8,604 nucleotides of DNA from Micavibrio sp. (GTDB taxonomy: Bacteria > Pseudomonadota > Alphaproteobacteria > Micavibrionales > Micavibrionaceae): assembly GCA_027066695.1 (NCBI GenBank), contig JAMONE010000166.1, positions 1-8,604 of the forward strand, written 5' to 3'. Within the stretch, counting starts at the first letter, position 1, and each line of letters opens with the position of its first letter. This document shows positions 1-5,516 of this stretch, piece by piece. A program made the position numbers and the translations under genes. Under the pieces are notes generated by a model. The model made no database searches and had not been told where the DNA came from. It saw only the letters and a list, made by a program, of their open reading frames with translations.

Positions 1-133
1 TATCGAGGCTGCGGCAAAAGATGCTGGCGCTCCAATCAAACTAACCGCATTTGCTCGCGTTCAGCTTGGTGAAGGTATCGAGAAAAAAGAAGAAGATTTC
101 GCCGCTGAAGTTGCTGCGGTTGCTTCTGCTTAA
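1..133 (+). CDS. tsf: Elongation factor Ts, C-terminal fragment
   Basis: Partial gene: the window begins inside it, reading from base 2, and a TAA stop lies at 131-133. The 43 visible residues include the run GEGIEKKEEDFAAEVAA, the typical C-terminal end of EF-Ts, which in E. coli reads GEGIEKVETDFAAEVAA. EF-Ts is the cytoplasmic guanine-nucleotide exchange factor that regenerates EF-Tu-GTP during translation. The visible part belongs to the C-terminal dimerisation/EF-Tu contact region. rpsB should lie upstream, outside the window. Downstream, pyrH, which often follows tsf, is absent: the next gene is a convergent ABC-transporter ATPase. Identity is very likely from the tail alone, although the body of the protein cannot be checked. 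Confidence 0.93.
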   Translation, partial: IEAAAKDAGAPIKLTAFARVQLGEGIEKKEEDFAAEVAAVASA

Positions 134-166
134 ATAGTCGTCAGCATTAAAAACTAAAACAGTGTC

Positions 167-201
167 ATTTCGAACATTTGCATAACAAATGGAGAAATTT
201 T
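167..201. terminator. Possible weak bidirectional terminator between tsf and the ABC operon
   Basis: An imperfect hairpin lies between two convergent genes. The inner stem CATTTG (175-180) pairs with CAAATG (186-191) around a 5-base loop. The outer stem ATTTC (167-171) pairs with GAAAT (194-198) across a small internal loop. On the + strand it is followed by only a short T run (198-201). The position, 33 bases after the tsf stop and just beyond the ABC ATPase stop, suits a terminator for both directions. The stem is AT-rich and the T tract poor, so this is tentative. Confidence 0.35.
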
Positions 202-211
202 AGCAAGTTGT

Positions 212-910
212 TCATTCATCAAGCTTGCCATCACGTAAGTGAAAGATGTGATCGAAGCGGTCAAAAATTTTTTCATCATGCGTTACCGCTAAAATAGCGG
301 CTTTTTGCTCTACAGCAACTTTACGCAGCAAATCCATAACTATGCCTGCGCGCTCAGAATCAAGAGCGGCAGTTGGTTCATCGGCAAGAATAATTTTTGG
401 ATGATTAGCGAGGGCGCGGGCGATTGCTACGCGCTGCGCTTCTCCGCCCGAAAGTTTTGCTGGATATGATTGACTGCGATGATCCACTTCCAGATATAAA
501 AGCAATTCCATCGCCCGTTTGCGTGCTAATGCTTTATCGTGACCCGCTAATTCTAAAACAAGAGATACATTATCGAGTGCATTTAAAAAGGGTAATAAGT
601 TATGAAATTGAAAGATAAAGCCTATTTTTTCCAGCCGTAAAGCGCGTAAATCAGAACGTAACCACTTGCCATTATCGTAGACGACATCGCCATCCAACGC
701 CATATGACCACCATCAGGTTCTTGGATGCAGCCTATAACGTTTAGTAATGTGGTCTTACCCGATCCGCTAGGGCCAAGCAAAGCAACGACCTGACCAGCA
801 TAGACATCAAGGTCAATATCACGCAGCGCATCTACGCGGGAATCTCCTTCACCAAAATATTTATTAATGCCGCTAATATGTACGAGGGGGTGGGTATTCT
901 TATTGTTCAT
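212..910 (-). CDS. ABC transporter ATP-binding protein (LolD/MacB/DevA type)
   Basis: Cytoplasmic ATPase subunit, 232 residues, the usual length for LolD/DevA-like proteins that power FtsX-fold permeases. Visible motifs in order are Walker A GPSGSGKT (46-53), Q-loop Gln101, signature LSGGEAQR (153-160), Walker B IILADE with catalytic Glu178, D-loop ALD (182-184) and switch His211. All are intact, so it should hydrolyse ATP. ATG start with GGAGGA seven bases upstream. It is the last gene of the tetR-fusion protein-permease-ATPase operon, 3 bases after the permease stop. Like MacB and DevA, it probably drives mechanotransmission through the permease rather than classical substrate import. Substrate unknown. 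LolD itself is less likely because LolC/E partners are absent and a membrane fusion protein is present. Confidence 0.93.
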   Translation of the reverse strand: MNNKNTHPLVHISGINKYFGEGDSRVDALRDIDLDVYAGQVVALLGPSGSGKTTLLNVIGCIQEPDGGHMALDGDVVYDNGKWLRSDLRALRLEKIGFIFQFHNLLPFLNALDNVSLVLELAGHDKALARKRAMELLLYLEVDHRSQSYPAKLSGGEAQRVAIARALANHPKIILADEPTAALDSERAGIVMDLLRKVAVEQKAAILAVTHDEKIFDRFDHIFHLRDGKLDE

Positions 911-913
911 GAG

Positions 914-2053
914 TTATCCTCCGATAGCTGTGGCGGGATCAACCTTAAGCGCCAAACGAACGCCAAGCCCGCTTGCCAATATACAAACAACAATAACCGC
1001 GACCCCCAAAAGCAGCCCGTCTTCAGGTTGCAAAACAACGCGGCGCGGGAAATTATCTTTGGTGCTCATAATTAAAAGAGCGCCTAGCGTAAATCCAATA
1101 ACTCCCATGGCCAGAGCTTGTTGCACAATCAATCCAATTATAGTACGATCAGGCGCTCCAATCAGTTTAAGTGTGGCTATTTCACGAATTTTATCCATGG
1201 TCATAGTGTAAATAATCAAAGAAACAATCACCGTCGTAACAATTAGCAAGATTGTCGTAAACAACCCAATTTGTTTTCGCGCTTTTTCAACAACTGATTT
1301 AATTAAAATATCCTCTTGTTCTTGCTGAGTCATGGCTCCCATATGTTTCCAGCGGCGCACTGTTTCAGCGGCTATATCAGGACTGGCATGTAAAGTTAGA
1401 CGCGCAAGCACAGCGTTAACTGTATCCAGATCAGAATTATCAGGTGTATTACCACGCGCTATTTCAAGGCGCGCAGCAGAGGGGGCTAAATCGAATTGTA
1501 GTTCTTGTGAATCTTTTAGTGCCATATAAACAACAGGATCACCACCCGAAGATACTTGTCCATCAGTTAATCCGATGACAGCAAAATTATAGCTCCCCAG
1601 ACGAAGTGTTTCACCGAGTTTTAGTTTGGTTCGGCGATCCACTACAACTTCATAGTGACTTTTGGCAATGGCACGTCCTTCTATAATATGACTAGGACCT
1701 CCTGGTCTGTTTAGCTCATAGCCGACAACATAAACGCGTAATTTTTTTGCATTATGTACGGTTTCAACAGACTGATAGGTGACTGATCCTGCCTGCTCAA
1801 CGCCGTGTAAGCGCATTACTGCCTCACGTGTATCACCGGGAATGCGTGATGATTCAGCGAAGGGGCCACGTGTATCTGCTTCAACTACCCATATATGAGC
1901 TGCTGGAGTGCGCACCAGTGTAAGAGCATCGGCAACAAGCCCTCTGTAAATGCCTATCATCGATAAAACAACCCCCAAAAGTAAGCTCAAGCCTGCGCAA
2001 GTTAGCAAGAAACGCCCCATATTATGTTGAATATCGCGATAAGCTAAATTCAT
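914..2053 (-). CDS. FtsX/MacB-fold ABC transporter permease (DevC-like)
   Basis: Inner-membrane subunit, 379 residues. The hydrophobic pattern gives one N-terminal transmembrane helix (about 14-38), a large periplasmic domain (about 40-260), then three helices (about 263-284, 305-329, 346-366), which is the FtsX/MacB-fold topology. The segment after helix 2, DKIREIATLKLIGA (287-300), is the conserved FtsX-type cytoplasmic coupling region. The C-terminus KVDPATAIGG is the usual DPA-x-AI ending. The periplasmic start, with HIWVVE (53-58) and GPFAE (63-67), recalls DevC-type permeases rather than MacB, which carries its own ATPase domain. ATG start with AAGGA about eight bases upstream, only 2 bases after the fusion-protein stop, so translation is probably coupled. 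It should transmit ATPase motion to the periplasmic adaptor. Cargo is not predictable from sequence. Confidence 0.88.
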   Translation of the reverse strand: MNLAYRDIQHNMGRFLLTCAGLSLLLGVVLSMIGIYRGLVADALTLVRTPAAHIWVVEADTRGPFAESSRIPGDTREAVMRLHGVEQAGSVTYQSVETVHNAKKLRVYVVGYELNRPGGPSHIIEGRAIAKSHYEVVVDRRTKLKLGETLRLGSYNFAVIGLTDGQVSSGGDPVVYMALKDSQELQFDLAPSAARLEIARGNTPDNSDLDTVNAVLARLTLHASPDIAAETVRRWKHMGAMTQQEQEDILIKSVVEKARKQIGLFTTILLIVTTVIVSLIIYTMTMDKIREIATLKLIGAPDRTIIGLIVQQALAMGVIGFTLGALLIMSTKDNFPRRVVLQPEDGLLLGVAVIVVCILASGLGVRLALKVDPATAIGG

Positions 2054-2055
2054 GA

Positions 2056-3213
2056 TTATAGTCCTTTGCTTGTAAAGACACGTCGCCCTTCACGTAAACC
2101 GATAGGGCGGTTTGTAATAAGGTTTGTTCCAGCATCAAGATCACTGATAACTTCCACTCGTCCATCCAGAGTTTTATGACCAAAAGTTACAGACACTTGT
2201 CGCAACTGACCTTTTTCTACTACCCATGCAGAGCCGTTTGTTCCATCAAATTGTTCAATAATTATTTCTGGAATCATTAAGGCTTGATCAAGTGTTGCAA
2301 CCTGAACAAAAACCTCTGCCTGTTCACCAAGGGAAAATTTCTTCGGGCAATTATTGCAAGTGATATAAACTCGTCGCTCTTCACTAACACGATCGCTTTC
2401 TATATCAATGCGGGTAACTTTTCCATTAAATTCACTATGTGGTAAAGAACGTAAATGCACACGCACACTCTGCCCTACAGTGACATGTCCAGCGTGCGCT
2501 TCATCTATATAGCCAAGCACCCATATGGTTGCAGGATCAACTAGGGTGAAAACTGGCTCTCCTGCGCTTAGAACACTTCCTAACTCCTTGTGCCGTTCAA
2601 TGACCAACGCGTCATAGGGGGCACGTAAAATATGCTGCTCTAATAATACTTTTTCGAAATCATATTGCGCCTGAGCATCGACAAGATCAGCAGCAGCAAG
2701 TAGTACTTCACTTTGAGAAATTTTTAAATCAGCAGCAGCAACGTCTTCATCCATCTGAGTTTGTTCGGCCTCTTCCAGAGATATAGCTTTACGTGGAAGC
2801 AATGCTTTACTTCTTTTGTTGGTTCCCTTTTTATATGTAAGAATTGCTTTTATTTTAGTAATTGTAACTTCAGCGCGTTTTAATTGAGCCTTCGCTGCGT
2901 CAACATCTGCTGCTGCACGGGCGACTTTTGCTTCTTGCTCGGTGCAGTTGAGACGGGCAAGTATAGCTCCTTTTTTTATGACATCCCCATGATCTGCATT
3001 TAATTCGATAAGCGCAGCTCCAACCTCAAATCCAATTGAAGAAATAACTTTAGCCTCAACACTACCTAGTCCGTAAACCTCGATCACTATATCCCCCTCA
3101 AGAGAGGCGAGGTCGACAGATAAAGGTTTGTTCTTGAAGAGAAATACTGACAAAACAACGGCTATCATAATAAATGTTATAATAAAGAATGTACGTAGTT
3201 TATTTTTATTCAT
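2056..3213 (-). CDS. Periplasmic adaptor (HlyD/RND-type membrane fusion protein)
   Basis: 385-residue adaptor that should bridge the inner-membrane permease to an outer-membrane channel. An N-terminal anchor helix (about 8-26) follows a short basic cytoplasmic tail. The two lipoyl-like half domains are at about 41-92 and 193-225, the second with LRAPYDALV (196-204). An Ala/Glu/Lys-rich alpha-helical hairpin (about 93-193) lies between them. The beta-barrel part contains WVLGYIDEA (231-239) and a SLGEQAEVFV run (294-303). A CxxC pair (C286, C289) precedes this run, unusual enough to note. No lipobox cysteine is seen. The gene starts with an ATG overlapping the tetR stop (ATGA, 3210-3213) and is followed 2 bases on by the permease. 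No TolC-like gene is in the window, so the pump must borrow a channel encoded elsewhere. DevB and MacA are the closest functional analogues. Confidence 0.9.
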   Translation of the reverse strand: MNKNKLRTFFIITFIMIAVVLSVFLFKNKPLSVDLASLEGDIVIEVYGLGSVEAKVISSIGFEVGAALIELNADHGDVIKKGAILARLNCTEQEAKVARAAADVDAAKAQLKRAEVTITKIKAILTYKKGTNKRSKALLPRKAISLEEAEQTQMDEDVAAADLKISQSEVLLAAADLVDAQAQYDFEKVLLEQHILRAPYDALVIERHKELGSVLSAGEPVFTLVDPATIWVLGYIDEAHAGHVTVGQSVRVHLRSLPHSEFNGKVTRIDIESDRVSEERRVYITCNNCPKKFSLGEQAEVFVQVATLDQALMIPEIIIEQFDGTNGSAWVVEKGQLRQVSVTFGHKTLDGRVEVISDLDAGTNLITNRPIGLREGRRVFTSKGL

Positions 3214-3836
3214 AAGTTGCCCCCTATGTCTTGTGGAATTTTATTACTTAACAATATGTGCATTTGTATTTTTAATAAGCGTTGACCTTCTTCTGGTAAG
3301 TTGAATGACTTTCCGCTAATAGACCAGCGCACAACTAGTCCTTGTATAAAGCTCATAATCAGGTATGCGCTATCTTCGGCAGGTATATATTGATTAAAGT
3401 GACCGCTTTTTTGTCCCGATACGATAATGTGTATAATTCTACCATGTAAGGATTGCATTATTTTTGCAAAAGCCTGACGTAGCCCTTTGTTTCCCGCATG
3501 TAGTTCTCGTGAAAATAAAATACCCGGTATTGCTGGAATGCTTTGAATAAGGTGTAATTGCGTTAATATTAATTTTTGTAATTGCTGGGGAGCATCGTCA
3601 CCTGTGCTCAAAGCTTTATCCCATTTCTTTTTCATAACCTTTTCAATATATTCGGCAACGCTAAGCCATAGAACACTCATTCCTGAGAAATGCCGAAAAA
3701 TAGCAGGCTGACTTATTCCAATATCACGAGCAATCATCGCAGCAGAAAGGCGATCAGGGCCAACGTTATCCGCTAACTTCAGGGTGGATTGAACAATTTC
3801 CTGCTTACGTTCTTCTGCTGTTTTGCGTTCGGGCAA
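3210..3836 (-). CDS. TetR/AcrR family transcriptional regulator
   Basis: 208-residue one-component repressor, normal TetR length. The N-terminal DNA-binding domain (about 12-57) contains the helix-turn-helix AAMIARDIGISQPAIFRHF (32-50), a textbook TetR_N signature. The C-terminal remainder is helical and should bind an unknown ligand and mediate dimerisation. The start is TTG: an in-frame TAA lies two codons upstream, no ATG is available, and GAGGAG sits six bases before the TTG, so this start is well fixed. Its stop overlaps the ATG of the fusion-protein gene (ATGA), making it the first gene of the export operon. A perfect inverted repeat lies 12 bases upstream (3849-3874), which implies autorepression and control of the whole pump, presumably relieved by a transported compound. 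Confidence 0.9.
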   Translation of the reverse strand: MPERKTAEERKQEIVQSTLKLADNVGPDRLSAAMIARDIGISQPAIFRHFSGMSVLWLSVAEYIEKVMKKKWDKALSTGDDAPQQLQKLILTQLHLIQSIPAIPGILFSRELHAGNKGLRQAFAKIMQSLHGRIIHIIVSGQKSGHFNQYIPAEDSAYLIMSFIQGLVVRWSISGKSFNLPEEGQRLLKIQMHILLSNKIPQDIGGNL

Positions 3837-3848
3837 TGCTTACTCCTC

Positions 3849-3874
3849 TAGTTAGTTATTACTCACTAACTAAC
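3849..3874. promoter_or_regulatory. Probable TetR operator (two overlapping perfect dyads)
   Basis: TAGTTAGT (3849-3856) and ACTAACTA (3865-3872) form a perfect 8-base inverted repeat with an 8-base spacer. Shifted by two bases, GTTAGTTA (3851-3858) and TAACTAAC (3867-3874) form a second perfect dyad of the same geometry. The site ends 12 bases before the tetR TTG. It would cover the -10/start region of a candidate minus-strand promoter (TTGCAT at 3897-3902, 18-base spacer, TACCGT at 3873-3878; weak match). Size, symmetry and position are typical of TetR-family operators. Binding is inferred. Confidence 0.7.
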
Positions 3875-3919
3875 GGTAGCATTATTTTTATAGTTTATGC
3901 AACTGTTATATTGAGTGTG

Positions 3920-4300
3920 TCATTTAATCACTGATAAATCATAAGGCATAATAACATCTGGCCAATCGGGGTTGAAGTCCTTGGTGTTACGAGTAATCAG
4001 CGGCAGGTCGGCGATTTTTGCGCTGGCATATATTATGGCATCGGGGAGTTTCATCTTGAAGTTTTTGCGGATAATGATGGCTTGCTGTGAGATTTTTATA
4101 TCGATGGGCATTATTTCAAAATTCTCATCGAGAAATTTTTCCGCTGGCTCTATGCGCTCTAACGGCATTCCGACAAGAAATTCCATCCATGTTATTATAC
4201 TGATTACGCGGCGAGGGCAGGTGCTTATTACTTTTTGTGCTTGCTCTATTCCGCGTGCGTAGTCGATTATGATATTTGTGTCAAACAGGGCAGGTTTCAT
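3920..4300 (-). CDS. vapC: PIN-domain toxin, VapC family
   Basis: 126-residue PIN-domain ribonuclease, usual VapC length. The acidic metal-binding residues are in place: Asp7 in the opening strand (FDTNIIID), Glu40 (TWMEF), Asp87 (KLPDAIIYA) and a final TRNTKDF motif (103-109) supplying Asn105/Asp108. VapC toxins cleave RNA, often tRNA or rRNA, using Mg2+ or Mn2+, and are blocked by their partner antitoxin. The ATG overlaps the antitoxin stop (ATGA, 4297-4300), giving translational coupling; the local ribosome-binding site is poor, which suits keeping toxin below antitoxin. All active-site positions look intact, so it is probably functional. The RNA target cannot be read from sequence. The FitAB/VapBC subclass is not distinguishable here. 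Confidence 0.9.
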   Translation of the reverse strand: MKPALFDTNIIIDYARGIEQAQKVISTCPRRVISIITWMEFLVGMPLERIEPAEKFLDENFEIMPIDIKISQQAIIIRKNFKMKLPDAIIYASAKIADLPLITRNTKDFNPDWPDVIMPYDLSVIK

Positions 4301-4599
4301 TGTGTTTTTCCATCTTTATATGGCTGCTGTGCAGGCTCTTGTAGTGACCAGTGAGAGGATTGTGTTTCGCGCTCATCCCAATCGCTGCGCAACTCATTTT
4401 GTAATTTTAGCGAGTCTTTTGTGAATACGTCATCATAAGCACCATATATATCATTTGAGATTGTGGCATTTTCCATTTCTTTCTCAAGATAAGCGGATAC
4501 CGAGCGCCTGACAAGTTCGGCGCGTGATTTGCTCATGCCTTTTGCAAGGTGATCGAGCATTTTTATATCTTCTTCGGGTAAGTCTATAATTGTTCGCAT
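4297..4599 (-). CDS. vapB: Ribbon-helix-helix (CopG-type) antitoxin, VapB-like
   Basis: 100-residue partner of the PIN toxin. The N-terminal 42 residues fit a ribbon-helix-helix fold: the DNA-contacting strand RTIIDLP (2-8), helix A (9-20), a turn with SKSRAELVRRSV (23-34) and helix B. The second half contains YGAYDD (52-57) and LKLQNELRSDWDER (64-77), the sort of segment that docks on VapC in such pairs. The last 20 or so residues are a polar Gln/Ser-rich tail beyond the usual RSDWDER end. ATG start with a strong GGAGG nine bases upstream. It should neutralise the toxin and repress its own promoter through the repeats just upstream. The symbol is by system type; antitoxins with this fold are also annotated simply as CopG. 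Confidence 0.85.
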   Translation of the reverse strand: MRTIIDLPEEDIKMLDHLAKGMSKSRAELVRRSVSAYLEKEMENATISNDIYGAYDDVFTKDSLKLQNELRSDWDERETQSSHWSLQEPAQQPYKDGKTQ

Positions 4600-4629
4600 G
4601 ATATTTATCCTCCTTGTTTAATTGATGAT

Positions 4630-4668
4630 GTTATCGTTATGGTATCGTGCAACGTTATCATTTGTCAA
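4630..4668 (-). promoter_or_regulatory. Promoter and probable autoregulatory operator of the toxin-antitoxin pair
   Basis: On the minus strand a consensus -35 TTGACA (4663-4668) is followed after 18 bases by TACCAT (4639-4644) as a -10. The region is filled with GTTATC-like hexamers on the + strand: 4630-4635 (GTTATC), 4636-4641 (GTTATG), 4641-4646 (GGTATC) and 4654-4659 (GTTATC). Repeats over a promoter are the usual operator form for ribbon-helix-helix antitoxins. The promoter starts only 7 bases after the end of the transaldolase gene, so the pair has its own transcription start. Confidence 0.6.
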
Positions 4669-4674
4669 GGATTT

Positions 4675-5331
4675 TTATAAAATACTCTGCCCACTCTTTT
4701 CCCAATCAGCCATAAAACCAGCCAGACCTTTGTCTGTAAGAGGGTGGTTATATAGCTGACGGATAACGCTTGGCGGGCTGGTCATTACATGTGCGCCCAT
4801 CTTTGCGCTTTCGATGATGTGCATTGGATTGCGGATAGAGGCAACTAGAACTTCCGTGTCATAGTCAGGATAGTTCTCATAGATACGTAATATATCAGAA
4901 ATAAGGTCAAGCCCTTGATAAGATATATCATCAAGGCGACCAACAAAGGGTGATATAAACGCCGCGCCTGCTTTGGCAGCTAGCAATGCTTGGCCAGCGG
5001 AAAAACACAAAGTTACATTTACCATTGTGCCTTCATCGGAAAGCTCTTTACAAACTTTTAGACCATCAGGGGTAAGTGGCACTTTTACCGCTACGTGATC
5101 GGCGATTTTGCGAAGGACTTCGGCTTCTTTGCGCATTGTGTAGTAATCGGTGGCGGCGACTTCCGCGCTAACAGGGCCGCTGACTATCTCGGTGATTTCT
5201 TTGATTAGGGGCAAGAACTCTCTGCCTGATTTTGCGATGATTGACGGATTAGTCGTTACTCCATCCAAAAGGCCTGTTGAGGCCAAGTCTTTGATTTCAT
5301 TAATATCTGCTGTGTCGACGAAAAACTTCAT
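4675..5331 (-). CDS. tal: Transaldolase, short TalC/FSA-type subfamily
   Basis: 218-residue cytoplasmic TIM-barrel aldolase of the non-oxidative pentose phosphate pathway, moving a dihydroxyacetone unit between sedoheptulose 7-phosphate and glyceraldehyde 3-phosphate. Opening MKFFVDTADI and TTNPSI (26-31) are family signatures. The Schiff-base lysine is Lys83 in VAVKVPLT. Two residues separate true transaldolases from fructose-6-phosphate aldolase: E57 in SAEVAAT (Gln in FSA) and F129 in SPFVGR (Tyr in FSA). Both are the transaldolase type here, so FSA activity is unlikely. The reading frame continues upstream to a TTG at 5358, but AAGGA lies seven bases before the ATG at 5331 and homologues begin MKFF, so this start is preferred. 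It stands alone, with the toxin-antitoxin promoter starting at its 3' end. Confidence 0.93.
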   Translation of the reverse strand: MKFFVDTADINEIKDLASTGLLDGVTTNPSIIAKSGREFLPLIKEITEIVSGPVSAEVAATDYYTMRKEAEVLRKIADHVAVKVPLTPDGLKVCKELSDEGTMVNVTLCFSAGQALLAAKAGAAFISPFVGRLDDISYQGLDLISDILRIYENYPDYDTEVLVASIRNPMHIIESAKMGAHVMTSPPSVIRQLYNHPLTDKGLAGFMADWEKSGQSIL

Positions 5332-5356
5332 TACTATATCCTTATTATTACTATGC

Positions 5357-5406
5357 AAATGTGGAATTACATTTTAATAGGTAAGGGCAATAAGTGATTC
5401 TTTCAA
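5357..5406 (-). promoter_or_regulatory. Candidate transaldolase promoter with dyad
   Basis: On the minus strand TTGAAA (5401-5406), 17 bases, then TACCTA (5378-5383) is the best spaced promoter-like pair before the gene; the -10 match is poor. Directly downstream, AAATGT (5357-5362) and ACATTT (5369-5374) form a 6-base inverted repeat with a 6-base spacer over the expected transcription start, a position where a repressor could act. Tentative. Confidence 0.3.
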
Positions 5407-5420
5407 GTGGTAATTACATT
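5361..5420. repeat. Duplicated GTGG(T)AATTACATT motif upstream of tal
   Basis: GTGGAATTACATT (5361-5373) recurs as GTGGTAATTACATT (5407-5420), identical except for one inserted T. A GCAAATG heptamer precedes the first copy (5355-5361) and follows the second (5421-5427), with a third, inverted, at 5487-5493. The heptamers are exactly 66 bases apart. Both motif copies lie between tal and the next upstream gene, so they may be regulator sites. The function is unknown, and the region is AT-rich. Confidence 0.45.
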
Positions 5421-5516
5421 GCAAATGGATTTGTATTTTCTTTTTCTTCTAGGGCATGTTAACGGAACTGCCAAAGATTTTTTAAGCATTTGCGTAACTT
5501 AAAATTGATTTAACGT

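Noticed and set aside
867..1211. Plus-strand open frame of 114 codons
   Set aside because: It lies opposite the permease and ATPase genes, has no recognisable domain, and those genes show clear family motifs.
3972..4262. Plus-strand open frame of 96 codons opposite the VapC gene
   Set aside because: Antisense shadow of a well-supported PIN-domain gene; no motif or ribosome-binding site.
5332..5358. Upstream TTG start extending the transaldolase by nine residues
   Set aside because: The ATG at 5331 has AAGGA at good spacing and gives the family-typical MKFFVDTADI start; the extension has no such support.
5480..5504. Hairpin TTTTAAG/CTTAAAA as terminator of the uncharacterised gene
   Set aside because: Seven pairs, six of them A-T, an 11-base loop, and no T run following on the minus strand; too weak to call.
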